A program made the translations under genes and the position numbers. Below the pieces are notes generated by a model. It worked only from the letters and a program-made list of their open reading frames with translations, was not told the origin of the DNA and ran no database searches. From contig NZ_CP029562.1 in NCBI RefSeq assembly GCF_004136315.1, forward strand, positions 434,001 to 498,000: a stretch of DNA of 64,000 nt, read 5' to 3'. This DNA comes from Mesorhizobium sp. Pch-S (GTDB lineage Bacteria; Pseudomonadota; Alphaproteobacteria; Rhizobiales; Rhizobiaceae). Positions within the stretch are counted from its first letter, which is position 1, and each line of letters opens with the position of its first letter. This document shows, one piece after another, positions 50,030-58,605 of this stretch.

Positions 50030-51013
50030 ATGCTTTCGCGCGTTTTCGGCTTCGGCCGCCGTCCCTTTTCCTCGCTCTCCGAACAGGAAATCCTGGCGTT
50101 GGCCATCTCCTCCGAGGAGGACGACGCCCGCATCTACCGCTCCTACGCCGAAGGGCTGCAGGAGAGCTATCCGCATTCAGCCAGGATGTTCGAGGAGATG
50201 GCAGCGGAAGAGGACAAGCATCGCGGTATGCTGATCGAGCTGCATCGCAAGCGTTTCGGCGAGCACATCCCGCTCATCCGCCGCGAGCATGTGAAGGGTT
50301 ATTACGAACGCAAGCCTGACTGGCTGGTGCGACCGCTCGGCATCGAAAAAGTCCGCCACCAGGCCGAGGAAATGGAGCAGCAGGCGCAACTTTTCTACAT
50401 CGAGGCAGCCAAACGCACGTCGGACGCTTCCACCCGCAAACTGCTCGGCGATCTCGCCGCCGCAGAGCAGAACCACGAAGACCTCGCCCACAGGCTCGAA
50501 CAGAAACATGTTCCCGGCGACGTGCGCGACGAGGAAGCCGCGACCGAGCGACGGCAATTCATCCTCACTTACGTGCAGCCCGGCCTGGCAGGGCTGATGG
50601 ACGGTTCGGTGTCGACGCTGGCGCCGATCTTCGCTGCGGCCTTTGCCACACACGATACCTGGCAGACCTTTCTTGTCGGCCTCTCGGCCTCGATCGGCGC
50701 CGGCATCTCGATGGGTTTCACCGAGGCTGCGCATGACGACGGCAAGCTGTCCGGGCGCGGTTCGCCGCTGAAACGCGGCCTTGCCAACGGCATCATGACG
50801 TCGCTCGGCGGACTCGGCCACGCCTTGCCTTATCTCATCACGAATTTCTGGACTGCAACTTCCGTTGCTGCGGTGGTCGTGTTCTTCGAACTGTGGGCAA
50901 TCGCCTTCATCCAGAACCGCTACATGGAAACACCGTTCCTGCGCGCTGCGTTCCAGGTCGTGCTTGGCGGTGCATTGGTGTTCGCGGCGGGCGTGCTGAT
51001 CGGCAACGCCTGA
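50030..51013 (+). CDS. mbfA: Membrane-bound ferritin A
   Basis: A 327-aa protein with two parts. Residues about 15-160 form a ferritin-like rubrerythrin domain with repeated metal ligands (ISSEEDDARIYRSYAEGL, EEMAAEEDKHRGML, HQAEEMEQQAQLFYIEAA, LAAAEQNHEDLAHRLE). Residues about 180-325 form a VIT1/CCC1 transporter domain (YVQPGLAGLMDGSVSTLAPIFAAAF, LSASIGAGISMGFTEA). MbfA exports iron across the inner membrane and lowers peroxide sensitivity in Agrobacterium and Bradyrhizobium. The Irr box just upstream fits that regulation. Confidence 0.93.
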   Translation: MLSRVFGFGRRPFSSLSEQEILALAISSEEDDARIYRSYAEGLQESYPHSARMFEEMAAEEDKHRGMLIELHRKRFGEHIPLIRREHVKGYYERKPDWLVRPLGIEKVRHQAEEMEQQAQLFYIEAAKRTSDASTRKLLGDLAAAEQNHEDLAHRLEQKHVPGDVRDEEAATERRQFILTYVQPGLAGLMDGSVSTLAPIFAAAFATHDTWQTFLVGLSASIGAGISMGFTEAAHDDGKLSGRGSPLKRGLANGIMTSLGGLGHALPYLITNFWTATSVAAVVVFFELWAIAFIQNRYMETPFLRAAFQVVLGGALVFAAGVLIGNA

Positions 51014-51033
51014 CTGCTGGCGAAACGTGCCGG

Positions 51034-51378
51034 TCAGCCATGCACGCGCTGGCTGTCGGCCGGCACTTCGGCACGGTCGAACATGCCATAGTCACGGACA
51101 ACATGGGCAATGCGCAGGCGGTAGTCCGAGAAGACGCCGGCGCGGCCGGCCTTCTGGGCCTGACGGTGATCCTCGCTGTTGCGCCATTGTCTCACCGCAT
51201 CCTCGTCGCGCCAGAACGAGAGCGACAGGACGCGTGCAGGATCGGTCAAACTCTGGAAGCGCTCGATGGAAATGAAACCGTCGATACCATCGAGCAACGG
51301 GCGCAGATCGGCGGCAATACCGAGATAGACCTCACGCCTGCCCTCCGCGGGCGTGACTTCGAAGATGACTGCGATCAT
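51034..51378 (-). CDS. Antibiotic biosynthesis monooxygenase (ABM)-like protein
   Basis: A 114-aa ferredoxin-like alpha/beta-barrel protein: [43 protein letters not shown], then VLSLSFWRDEDAVRQWRNSEDHRQAQKAGR. This is the ABM pattern. Third gene of an operon whose first gene (NIPSNAP) has the same general fold, overlapping the hydrolase gene by 4 bp. Function unknown. Confidence 0.82.
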   Translation of the reverse strand: MIAVIFEVTPAEGRREVYLGIAADLRPLLDGIDGFISIERFQSLTDPARVLSLSFWRDEDAVRQWRNSEDHRQAQKAGRAGVFSDYRLRIAHVVRDYGMFDRAEVPADSQRVHG

Positions 51379-52301
51379 GGGTTCGTTTCTCCTGCAAGGA
51401 AGCGACCAGCCGTCTCAAACAGTGCCACACGGCCGGTTTCGAGGTGCATCAGATGGGTGCCCTTCGGCAGTTTGCGATCGAGTTTGATGCGGCTGCCCAG
51501 GCGCGCCATCAGCCAGGCGGCATCCGCATCGTTCGAAACGCCGTCCCAGGCACCGCGCACGATCAGCGTCGGCACTTTGATCCGTCCAGGATCATAGGCC
51601 ATCCGACCGGCCCAGGCGGATGCGATGTCAGCCACGGGGCCACCCGGTATCTGGACGGCAGGTGGTGTGCGCGAAGTACTCGCCGGATCGGTGGCAAGGT
51701 ATGCCGGCCCCCATGACGCAAGTTCCGGCTCGATCAGAACCGGCGGATGCCCCGGTGGCACGTCTTCAACGAAACGCGACAATTGATCGGCTATGGACAC
51801 CAGCCGCCAGCCCGGGACACTGGCTGTCGCCTGGCCTGGAGCCTCCCGACGGGCGATAGGCCCGAACAGGACCAGACGATCCAGCCTTTCCTGATGCGCC
51901 GAAGCATAGAGCCCTGCGACAAGAGTGCCCCAGGAATGGGCGACCAACGAAACCTGCGACCTGCCGGTGGTTGCCAGGACATGCGCAACGACACGGGCCA
52001 GTTGCCGGCTGGCTAACGGCGCGCGGCCTCCCGGCAGCCCGCCAGCCGGCGAGCGTGAAAAATAGGCCGGACGGTCGGACCCGCCATAGCCGGCAAAATC
52101 GAACGCCCATACGTCAAAACCACGCCGATGCAGATCGTCCATCCAGGAATGGCCGTGAAACCGGTATGCGACCGACAGCGCTGAAGGAAACGTCGCACCA
52201 TGGACATAGATGACGCTCGGTCCCGACGAGGCAGCACGCCTGACCAGCAATCGAGGCTCACCGGCGCGTCCATCGAGCATGGTGACCCGATCCGATGTCA
52301 C
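51375..52301 (-). CDS. Alpha/beta hydrolase
   Basis: A 308-aa serine-type hydrolase. The nucleophile elbow is [12 protein letters not shown], the oxyanion strand [24 protein letters not shown], the acid region [16 protein letters not shown] and the catalytic histidine in [10 protein letters not shown]. Cytosolic, no signal. Both ends overlap its neighbours by 4 bp, so NIPSNAP, hydrolase and ABM proteins are translated as a unit. Substrate not predictable. Confidence 0.85.
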   Translation of the reverse strand: MTSDRVTMLDGRAGEPRLLVRRAASSGPSVIYVHGATFPSALSVAYRFHGHSWMDDLHRRGFDVWAFDFAGYGGSDRPAYFSRSPAGGLPGGRAPLASRQLARVVAHVLATTGRSQVSLVAHSWGTLVAGLYASAHQERLDRLVLFGPIARREAPGQATASVPGWRLVSIADQLSRFVEDVPPGHPPVLIEPELASWGPAYLATDPASTSRTPPAVQIPGGPVADIASAWAGRMAYDPGRIKVPTLIVRGAWDGVSNDADAAWLMARLGSRIKLDRKLPKGTHLMHLETGRVALFETAGRFLAGETNP

Positions 52302-52630
52302 GGTTTCACCAAAGCTGCATGCGGCGCGGACGCCAGTTTCAGAAAAATCCTGTCCTCCTTGCGGATGAAGTTCTCGCGCCGGGCGAACTCGAAATTGGCT
52401 TTGCCGGCTGGATCGACGGCAAGGCGGGCACGATAGGCTTCATAGGCCGCAAGGCTATCGATGTTGTAAAGTGCATAGGCGGTGGAAACCGAGCCCTCAT
52501 GCGGTGCGAAATAGCCGATCAGGTCCGCGCCACAACGTGGAATAGCCTGCCCCCAGTTACGGGCATACTCCTCGAACGCCGCCTTCCTGAACGGGTCTAT
52601 TTCGTAGCGGATGAAGCAGGTGATGGTCAT
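52298..52630 (-). CDS. NIPSNAP-family protein
   Basis: A 110-aa dimeric alpha/beta-barrel protein: [46 protein letters not shown], ending [17 protein letters not shown], which fits the NIPSNAP pattern. ATG 52628-52630 follows GGAGAAG. First gene of the three-gene operon; the DUF1127 gene and ArsR-type regulator lie just upstream. Confidence 0.85.
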   Translation of the reverse strand: MTITCFIRYEIDPFRKAAFEEYARNWGQAIPRCGADLIGYFAPHEGSVSTAYALYNIDSLAAYEAYRARLAVDPAGKANFEFARRENFIRKEDRIFLKLASAPHAALVKP

Positions 52631-52713
52631 GATCTTCTCCTCGGCAGGGGCATGGACACTTTGATCGGCATCGAAATATTGGTCTGAAAATGGGGTTAGA
52701 CCGGTGGATGTGA

Positions 52714-52932
52714 TCACAGCCGCCAGAACGACTTTGCGCATGCGCGCCTTACGTCCTCAGGTGTCAGGCCGAGATCGGCCAGCTGCCATGTCTCGATATC
52801 CGCAAGGTCGAGCCGCTGCAGATAGCGGTCATAGCGGTGCATCAGCAGCGAGAGCAGCCCGCGCGAATTCCAGCGAAAGCGGAACCTGGCATATCCGGCG
52901 TCCGCGCGGACAGATTGGAACGGGCTGGTCAT
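52714..52932 (-). CDS. DUF1127 (YjiS-like) small protein
   Basis: A 72-aa basic protein ending in the DUF1127 unit: [41 protein letters not shown]. Arginine-rich DUF1127 proteins act in RNA turnover and phosphate or carbon adaptation in Agrobacterium and Rhodobacter. Two consecutive ATGs follow AAGGAGG; the second (52930-52932) has the better spacing. Same strand as the NIPSNAP operon, 83 bp upstream. Confidence 0.78.
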   Translation of the reverse strand: MTSPFQSVRADAGYARFRFRWNSRGLLSLLMHRYDRYLQRLDLADIETWQLADLGLTPEDVRRACAKSFWRL

Positions 52933-53000
52933 CATCGCCTCCTTGAACTGCCATCAGATTAGTGCTTTTCTTGCGGGAATGCTTTGATGGAGATCAAACT

Positions 53001-53684
53001 ATGAAGGACGGACCGGACATCGCCCGTATCGCCAGCCTCGTTGGTGATCCAGCCCGCGCCAACATGCTGACGGCGCTGATGACAGGTTCCGCGCTGACGG
53101 CGAGTGAACTGGCGCTGGAGGGTGGCGTGAGCCTGCCGACGGCATCGTCGCACCTGGCCAAGCTGATCGAGGGCGGCTTGCTCACCGTCGCGTCCCAGGG
53201 CCGCCACCGTTACTACGGCCTGGCCGGACCTCAGGTGGCTTCCATGCTGGAAGCCATCATGGGGGTGGCGGCGGGTTTCGGGCCGAAGCGAGCGCGCCCC
53301 GGCCCGCGTGAACCCGCGATGCGCGAGGCCCGTGTCTGCTACGACCACCTCGCCGGAGAACACGCGGTGAGGATGATGGACACTTTTCTCGCCCGCGACA
53401 TCCTTGTGCGCGACGGCCAGGAAATCCGCTTCGGCCCGAACGGTCATTCACATTTCACCGCCGTCGGCATCGATGTGGGGAAGCTCGGCCCTTCACGCAG
53501 ACCAGTCTGCCGCGACTGCCTCGACTGGAGTGTGCGCCGCTCGCACCTGGCCGGGCAACTGGGCGCCGCGATCCTTGACAAGATCCTCGCCGAAAAATGG
53601 GCACGCCGTGAAAAGGACAGCCGCGTCGTCACCTTCTCGCCCAAGGGGCGTCAGGCTTTCGACAAGGCATTCCTGGAAATCTAG
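53001..53684 (+). CDS. ArsR-family regulator with extended C-terminus
   Basis: A 227-aa protein. N-terminal winged helix (IARIASLVGDPARANMLTALMTGSALTASELALEGGVSLPTASSHLAKLIEGGLL...HRYYGL). The 130-residue extension contains CYDHLAGEHAVRMMD and RRPVCRDCLDWSVRRSHLAGQLGAAI, with histidines and a CxxC that could bind metal. About twice the usual ArsR length; the YczG-type long ArsR class fits. ATG 53001. Divergent from the DUF1127/NIPSNAP genes, 68 bp apart, so it likely represses them. Confidence 0.87.
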   Translation: MKDGPDIARIASLVGDPARANMLTALMTGSALTASELALEGGVSLPTASSHLAKLIEGGLLTVASQGRHRYYGLAGPQVASMLEAIMGVAAGFGPKRARPGPREPAMREARVCYDHLAGEHAVRMMDTFLARDILVRDGQEIRFGPNGHSHFTAVGIDVGKLGPSRRPVCRDCLDWSVRRSHLAGQLGAAILDKILAEKWARREKDSRVVTFSPKGRQAFDKAFLEI

Positions 53685-53691
53685 CAGATCG

Positions 53692-54186
53692 CTATTTGCG
53701 CCGGAGATTCCTGACGAACTCGGTGAACGACGACGCCAGAGGCAGCACATAGCCCCAATCCTTGGAGCTGGCCTCCTCCAAGGTCCAATCGTCATCCTCC
53801 GGCGCGAGTTCATGGTCGATCAGGCAGAGCTTCCCCTCGTTGCCGTCATCGAACCGGAAGCAGATCGGATTGCCGCCGTGGTCATTCATGATCCACACCA
53901 GATCCCTGTGAAGAGGCCAGGGGGGAAATTTCCGATTGTGCTCCAGCGAATAACGCGAATCCTTATGCAGACCGCCGACGTCCTCCACATATCCGGCCCA
54001 CACGCCATTGGGGAAATCGAATGAAACTTTTTGCACGCATCTGCCGCCGGCGCAGGTCATGAGGAATGCGCAATAGTCGTCAGGGAGAAAGATCCCTGTC
54101 GTTTCCTCGAACCGCTGCAGATCGGCAGGCGCTGCCGCGCGCGCTCCAGCCTGATTGATGGCGTCGACAAAGCGCCAGAGTTCCAT
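53692..54186 (-). CDS. SMI1/KNR4 (SUKH) family protein
   Basis: A 164-aa soluble protein with the SUKH-type opening, ADLQRFEETTGIFLPDDYCAFLMTCAGG, and central LVWIMNDHGGNPICFRFDD. SUKH proteins often neutralise polymorphic toxins, but no toxin gene is next to it. The ATG at 54184-54186 (MELWRFVDAIN) is chosen; 62 upstream in-frame codons lack support. Convergent with the ArsR gene, 7 bp apart. Confidence 0.75.
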   Translation of the reverse strand: MELWRFVDAINQAGARAAAPADLQRFEETTGIFLPDDYCAFLMTCAGGRCVQKVSFDFPNGVWAGYVEDVGGLHKDSRYSLEHNRKFPPWPLHRDLVWIMNDHGGNPICFRFDDGNEGKLCLIDHELAPEDDDWTLEEASSKDWGYVLPLASSFTEFVRNLRRK

Positions 54187-54529
54187 TCTCACGTCCCCAC
54201 AGATCGCGGTTGATGCCCGTAGCGTAGTGAAGACAAAGGCCTTTCCGCAACTGCCAAGGCGACTCGAACAGCGCATATTCCGCAGAGAAGGACCGAAACA
54301 GGACCGCGCGTTTTCGAGTCCCAAACGAAAGCCTCTGTGACACGAAAACCACATCGCCCACAAAGGCGTCAAAAGGCGTCAAAACACCGCCAATCCGCCA
54401 CTTTCCGGCCACGATTCGTAAAGGTTTTGCCCGAAGATTAACATCCCGTTCACCGACTATTCACGCCTTCTCGCTAGGATGCTTTCCAATCGGACGGGGC
54501 ATCCGAAAATCGGGACAGGGAATAGACGA
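54187..54529. other. Gap of 343 bp without a supported gene
   Basis: Holds the SMI1 upstream region and the approach to the micro-ORFs. A tandem AAGGCGTCAA pair sits near 54362-54384. No RNA gene or other repeat recognised. Confidence 0.5.
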
Positions 54530-54676
54530 ATGACCATCTGGAGCCAGTTCAAGGGCTACGCCGCCGCCATCCGCGAATTCATCGCGCCGACCTATCGGCC
54601 CGAGCGCCATTACATGCGCGGCCCTGGCCCGGCCTGCGCTCGCCGCGCCCATGCGCTCGGCGTGAGTGCGCATTGA
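54530..54676 (+). CDS. Possible micro-protein 1
   Basis: A 48-aa frame, MTIWSQFKGYAAAIREFIAPTYRPERHYMRGPG..., with GGGA 8-10 bp upstream of the ATG. The N-terminal half is amphipathic helix-like, the C-terminal half Arg/His-rich. No homology recognised. Its TGA overlaps the ATG of the next micro-ORF. Weak alone, but it is followed by a strong terminator. Confidence 0.35.
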   Translation: MTIWSQFKGYAAAIREFIAPTYRPERHYMRGPGPACARRAHALGVSAH

Positions 54677-54780
54677 TGACACTGGAAAGCCGTCACGACA
54701 GCCGGGTCGCCCGTCCCGCCTCCGAACACCGCACGACCACCTACCGGCCGCTGCGCCCGGGGATCCCTGCACGCCCTTAA
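54676..54780 (+). CDS. Possible micro-protein 2
   Basis: A 34-aa Arg/Pro-rich frame (MTLESRHDSRVARPASEHRT...), starting one base inside the previous stop (TGATG) and ending 32 bp before a terminator hairpin. Coding status is uncertain. Confidence 0.25.
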   Translation: MTLESRHDSRVARPASEHRTTTYRPLRPGIPARP

Positions 54781-54812
54781 GGTCCCCCTGACCAAAGACG
54801 TCCCGATGTTCG

Positions 54813-54845
54813 AACCGCCGGCCCCTCGCCGGCGGTTTTGTTTTC
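54813..54845 (+). terminator. Rho-independent terminator
   Basis: AACCGCCGGC (54813-54822) pairs perfectly with GCCGGCGGTT (54828-54837) around a 5-nt loop, followed by TTGTTTTC. It separates the micro-ORFs from the ECF42 operon. Confidence 0.88.
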
Positions 54846-54876
54846 GGGACGGGTCAAAAAATTTTTGCACAGTGCC

Positions 54877-54903
54877 TGTCGAAATCGGGCAAGCTCGCGC
54901 GAC
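54877..54903 (+). promoter_or_regulatory. ECF42-type promoter
   Basis: TGTCGA (54877-54882, continuing AA), 17 bp, CGAC (54900-54903). This agrees with the TGTCGA / CGWC motif described for ECF42 sigma factors, whose gene is the second of the operon starting 49 bp downstream. Confidence 0.75.
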
Positions 54904-54952
54904 ATTCGTGCGGCCAGCAAGGACGCGGCCCTCGAAAACACGGGAGACCATC

Positions 54953-55303
54953 GTGCAATACATGCTTCTGATCCATGTCGACGAAACGGCCTTCGCCAGG
55001 ATGACACCCGAAATGCAGGGTGTGATGTCGGAGCCCTACATGGCCTACAACGCCGCACTCGCAAAAGCCGGTGCGATGGTCGCAGGCGAAAGACTGCAGC
55101 CATCCAATGTCTCGACGACGGTCAAGGTCCGCGACGGCAAGACTGAAGTGCTGGACGGCCCCTTCGCCACCACCAAGGAGCAGCTCGGCGGTTTCTACCT
55201 CATCGAGGCGGCTGATCTCGACGCCGCCCTGTCCTGGGCGGCGCGCTGCCCTGCCGCCAGCCACGGCGTCGTCGAAGTGCGCCCGATCTGGCCAACGCAT
55301 TGA
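54953..55303 (+). CDS. DGPF (YCII-related) protein
   Basis: A 116-aa protein with a YciI-like dimeric fold: QYMLLIHVDETAFARMTPE, GERLQPSNVSTTVKVRDGKTEVLDGPFATTKEQLGGFYLIEA. The LDGPF signature defines the DGPF family that is genetically tied to ECF42 sigma factors. GTG start at 54953 after CGGGAGACC. The sigma factor begins 6 bp after its stop. Confidence 0.9.
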   Translation: MQYMLLIHVDETAFARMTPEMQGVMSEPYMAYNAALAKAGAMVAGERLQPSNVSTTVKVRDGKTEVLDGPFATTKEQLGGFYLIEAADLDAALSWAARCPAASHGVVEVRPIWPTH

Positions 55304-55309
55304 GCAGCA

Positions 55310-56554
55310 ATGGCCTCGGCCACGGAACAGGCACGGGCGGCGGCTGAAACGGCCGCCCGCCAGAGCTACGGCAAGTTAGTCGCGTTCCTCGCTGCGCGTT
55401 CGCGCGACGTTGCCGGCGCCGAGGATGCGCTCGCCGACGCCTTCGCCATGGCGCTGGCGAGATGGCCGCAAACGGGTGTTCCCCAGCACCCGGAAGCCTG
55501 GCTTCTCGCGGTGGCGCGCCGCAGGGCCACCGACCAGCATCGCCGGCGCCAGACCCGCGAGGCGGCGCTTCCGCATCTCAAGCTCATCGGCGATGAAATG
55601 GAGGAAGAGGCGATGCGCGAGAAGCTGCCCGATGACCGTCTCGGCCTGATCTTTGCCTGCGCCCATCCGGCGATCGACGCGGGCGTGCGTGCGCCGCTCA
55701 TCCTCCAGACGGTGCTCGGCTTCGACGCTGCCACGATCGCATCCGCATTCCTGATCTCGCCCGCCACGATGGGGCAACGGCTGGTGCGGGCCAAGGCGCG
55801 CATCCGGGAAGCGGGCATCCCCTTCCGCATTCCCGAACTGCCCGAATTGCCGCACAGGCTGTCGGCGGTCCTCGAAGCGGTCTACGCCGCCTTTGCCGAA
55901 GGCTGGACCGACCCCGCAGGCACGGAAACGCGCCGCCGCAACCTGGCGACCGAAGCGATCTGGCTGTGCCGGCTGGTGACCGAACTGCTGCCGGAAGAAC
56001 CGGAAGCGCTGTCGCTTCTGGCCCTGATGCTCTACGCCGAGGCCCGCCGCGAAGCACGCCGCTGCAGACAAGGCGATTTCGTTCCCCTGAGCGAGCAGGA
56101 TATGGCCCTGTGGGATACCAGACTGATCGAGGAAGCAGACACACTGCTGTCTCGCGCAGGCCGTTCATCCCATCTCGGCCGCTACCAGATCGAAGCGGCG
56201 ATCCACTCGGTCCATGTGGCCCGCCGCCTGACTGGCAGGACCGACTGGGCGGCGATAAGGCAGTTCTACGATGCGCTGGTCCTGGTCGCCGGATCGCCGG
56301 TCGTGACGATCAATCGCGCGGTGGCCATCGGCGAGACGGATGGACCGGCGGCCGGGCTGGTCGAACTCGATACCGTCGCCGACGACCGGCGCATCGACGA
56401 CTACCAGCCCTATTGGGCAGCGCGGGCCGGCCTGCTTGCCCAGCTCGACCGGGCCGATGAAGCGCGACAGGCTTATGAACGGGCGATCGGACTGGAACGC
56501 GACGAGGCGGTCCGCCGTTTCCTGGCCGCGAAGAAGGCGATGCTGCTGAACTGA
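55310..56554 (+). CDS. ECF42-group sigma factor
   Basis: A 414-aa sigma factor. Region 2 is at about 18-75 (LVAFLAARSRDVAGAEDALADAFAMALARWP) and region 4 at about 118-170 (LILQTVLGFDAATIASAFLISPATMGQRLVRAKARIREAG). A long C-terminal helical domain of about 200 residues follows (YAAFAEGWTD, LLPEEPEALSLLALMLYAEARREAR, INRAVAIGETDGPAAGLVELD). This TPR-like extension is typical of ECF42 and is needed for activity; there is no anti-sigma gene. Paired with the DGPF gene. Confidence 0.92.
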   Translation: MASATEQARAAAETAARQSYGKLVAFLAARSRDVAGAEDALADAFAMALARWPQTGVPQHPEAWLLAVARRRATDQHRRRQTREAALPHLKLIGDEMEEEAMREKLPDDRLGLIFACAHPAIDAGVRAPLILQTVLGFDAATIASAFLISPATMGQRLVRAKARIREAGIPFRIPELPELPHRLSAVLEAVYAAFAEGWTDPAGTETRRRNLATEAIWLCRLVTELLPEEPEALSLLALMLYAEARREARRCRQGDFVPLSEQDMALWDTRLIEEADTLLSRAGRSSHLGRYQIEAAIHSVHVARRLTGRTDWAAIRQFYDALVLVAGSPVVTINRAVAIGETDGPAAGLVELDTVADDRRIDDYQPYWAARAGLLAQLDRADEARQAYERAIGLERDEAVRRFLAAKKAMLLN

Positions 56555-56580
56555 ACGACTGCCTTTCGCGCGTAGTCCGG

Positions 56581-57207
56581 TCAGGCAGGCCACATCTCAT
56601 GGGGACCGTTGAGCGCGGCCAGCATCGGATCGGCGCGCAACCTGGCGCATACCCGCTCGACATTCGGCCAGGCCGCGCGCGCCTTGTCCATATCCGGATA
56701 CCAGCACACCAGCATGAGCATATAGACATCGGCGATGGTCCGGCTGTCCCCGACAAGCCAGTCGCGTCCTGCGAGGGCGCTGTCCAGGATGGTCATCTCC
56801 TTGTCCATCTCGACAACGGCCGCCTGCTTGACCGCGTCGAGGCCGGCAGAGTCGGTGGTCGAACGATGCGGGTAGTAGTAGCGCAGGTTGGCCATGTAGA
56901 TGGCGGTCGCCATGAAAGCCATCCAGCGCAGGAAGTCCGCCCTGCCCGGTTCGCCGGCAACCGGACCAAGCCCCCTTCCGGGATGCAGCTCGGCAAGCAG
57001 AAGCGAGATAGCCGCTGTCTCGGGAACGGCATGACCGTCCGGCAGAACCAGCACCGGCACCTGGTGCATCGGACTGATCTTGAGAAATTCCGGATCGGGC
57101 TCCGGCGTCTTCGGCACGTCGATCTGCTCGAATGCAACGCCGGCCAGCTTGAGCGCCGCCTCGATCACGAACCCGCCCGAACCCGGACGCGTGTAGAGCT
57201 TATGCAT
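56581..57207 (-). CDS. Glutathione S-transferase
   Basis: A 208-aa two-domain GST. The thioredoxin-like domain occupies residues 1-80 (LYTRPGSGGFVIEAALKLAGVAFE, MHQVPVLVLPDGHAVPETAAI with the cis-Pro and the SNAIL-like ETAAI motif). The helical C-terminal domain has DWLVGDSRTIADVYMLML. The substrate is unknown. Convergent with the ECF42 gene. Confidence 0.9.
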   Translation of the reverse strand: MHKLYTRPGSGGFVIEAALKLAGVAFEQIDVPKTPEPDPEFLKISPMHQVPVLVLPDGHAVPETAAISLLLAELHPGRGLGPVAGEPGRADFLRWMAFMATAIYMANLRYYYPHRSTTDSAGLDAVKQAAVVEMDKEMTILDSALAGRDWLVGDSRTIADVYMLMLVCWYPDMDKARAAWPNVERVCARLRADPMLAALNGPHEMWPA

Positions 57208-57238
57208 TGTCAGTCATTTCCTCCCCGGCTCTGATTCC

Positions 57239-57338
57239 CAGAGCGCTTCCGTTTTCACGGAAACGTGGAAACGCTCCAAGTCTTTGTTTTAGGTGCATTT
57301 TCAACGCCAGGTGATTCCACTTGGCTACAAATGCTCTG
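57239..57338 (-). repeat. Dispersed palindromic element, subtype B
   Basis: Read on the minus strand: AGAGCATTTGTAGCCAAGTG, the pair CCAAGTGG/CCTGGCGTT, then AAAACAAAGACTTGGAGCG and the shared GTTTCCACGTTTCCGTG half, ending GCTCTG. The left half differs completely from subtype A while the right half is the same. The 254-bp gap 57208-57461 holds nothing else I can support. Confidence 0.82.
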
Positions 57339-57461
57339 GCCAGAGAGATTTGACCTTGGCAGGACACTGCCATCAAGCCGCGAGCGCAAGGCCAGGAGGT
57401 TTTTCATAAGGACCAGAGAGCGGAAATGTCTTCCCGCTCCGCTGGCCACCGGAGAAAAATC

Positions 57462-58442
57462 TTACGCGCCAAGCCCTTCGAAGAGCACGGTCGAGAGGTA
57501 CCGTTCGGCGAAGGACGGGATGACGACGACAAGGTTCTTGCCCTTGTTTTCCGGTCGCGAGCCGACGACGATCGCCGCCTGCAACGCCGCACCCGATGAG
57601 ATACCAACCGGCACGCCTTCCAGGCGCGCGACGAGGCGGGCATTGGCCACGGCGTCTTCATTGGAGACCTTGACGATCTCGTCATAGATGGTGGTGTCGA
57701 GGATCTTCGGCGCAAAGCCTGCGCCAATGCCCTGGATCTTGTGCGGACCGGGCTGCCCGCCTGACAGCACTGGCGACGCTTCAGGCTCGACAGCCACGAC
57801 ATGCAGCGACGGCTTGCGCTTCTTGATCACCTGGCCGACGCCGGTGATGGTGCCGCCGGTGCCGATGCCGGAGACGAAAATGTCGACTTCACCCTTGGTG
57901 TCGTTCCAGATCTCCTCGGCAGTCGTCTCACGATGGATCTCGGGATTGGCCGGGTTCTCGAACTGCTGGGGAATGATGGCATCCGGCAGCGACGCCGCCA
58001 GCTCATCGGCCTTGGCGATCGCCCCCTTCATGCCTTTAGGGCCTTCGGTCAGAACCAGTTCGGCGCCAAGCAAAGCCAGCATCTTGCGGCGCTCGACCGA
58101 CATCGTCTCCGGCATGGTGAGGATGAGCTTGTAGCCCTTGGCGGCGGCGGCAAAGGCCAGCGCGATGCCGGTGTTGCCGGAGGTCGGCTCGATCAGCACG
58201 GTCTTGCCGGGCGTGATCCTGCCGTCGCGCTCCAGCGCCTCGATCATGGCGACGCCGATGCGATCCTTCACCGAAGCGATCGGGTTGAAGAATTCGAGCT
58301 TGGCGAGGAGGTTGGCGACAATGCCCTTTTCCTTCGCGAATTTGTCCAGCCGGACCAAGGGGGTGTCGCCGATGGTCTCGGTGATCGAATTGTAGATGCG
58401 GCCGCGGCCGGGAACACGTGCGGAGGATACAGGCTTGTTCAT
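57462..58442 (-). CDS. cysK: Cysteine synthase A
   Basis: O-acetylserine sulfhydrylase of 326 aa making cysteine from O-acetylserine and sulfide. The PLP lysine is in [11 protein letters not shown], with the [12 protein letters not shown] loop, [10 protein letters not shown] phosphate cup and GISSGAAL near the C-terminus. Starts ATG at 58442 after a purine-rich GGGAGCAAAA. Monocistronic by appearance. Confidence 0.94.
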   Translation of the reverse strand: MNKPVSSARVPGRGRIYNSITETIGDTPLVRLDKFAKEKGIVANLLAKLEFFNPIASVKDRIGVAMIEALERDGRITPGKTVLIEPTSGNTGIALAFAAAAKGYKLILTMPETMSVERRKMLALLGAELVLTEGPKGMKGAIAKADELAASLPDAIIPQQFENPANPEIHRETTAEEIWNDTKGEVDIFVSGIGTGGTITGVGQVIKKRKPSLHVVAVEPEASPVLSGGQPGPHKIQGIGAGFAPKILDTTIYDEIVKVSNEDAVANARLVARLEGVPVGISSGAALQAAIVVGSRPENKGKNLVVVIPSFAERYLSTVLFEGLGA

Positions 58443-58605
58443 TGATTTTGCTCCCTGAAACGAGGCTGCCTTATGCGGCTTTTCAACGAAGGAAGATAGG
58501 CCGCCACCGGACTATATCCGAGCGGGCGGCATGCTGAAAACAACAGGCTGGTGGAACAGTTTTCCTGATTATCCCAAAATCAGGTTCAGCTTTGCGCGAA
58601 CAATC

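Noticed and set aside
57255..57449. 64-codon minus-strand frame between GST and cysK
   Set aside because: It lies mainly inside the dispersed subtype B element and has no independent support.
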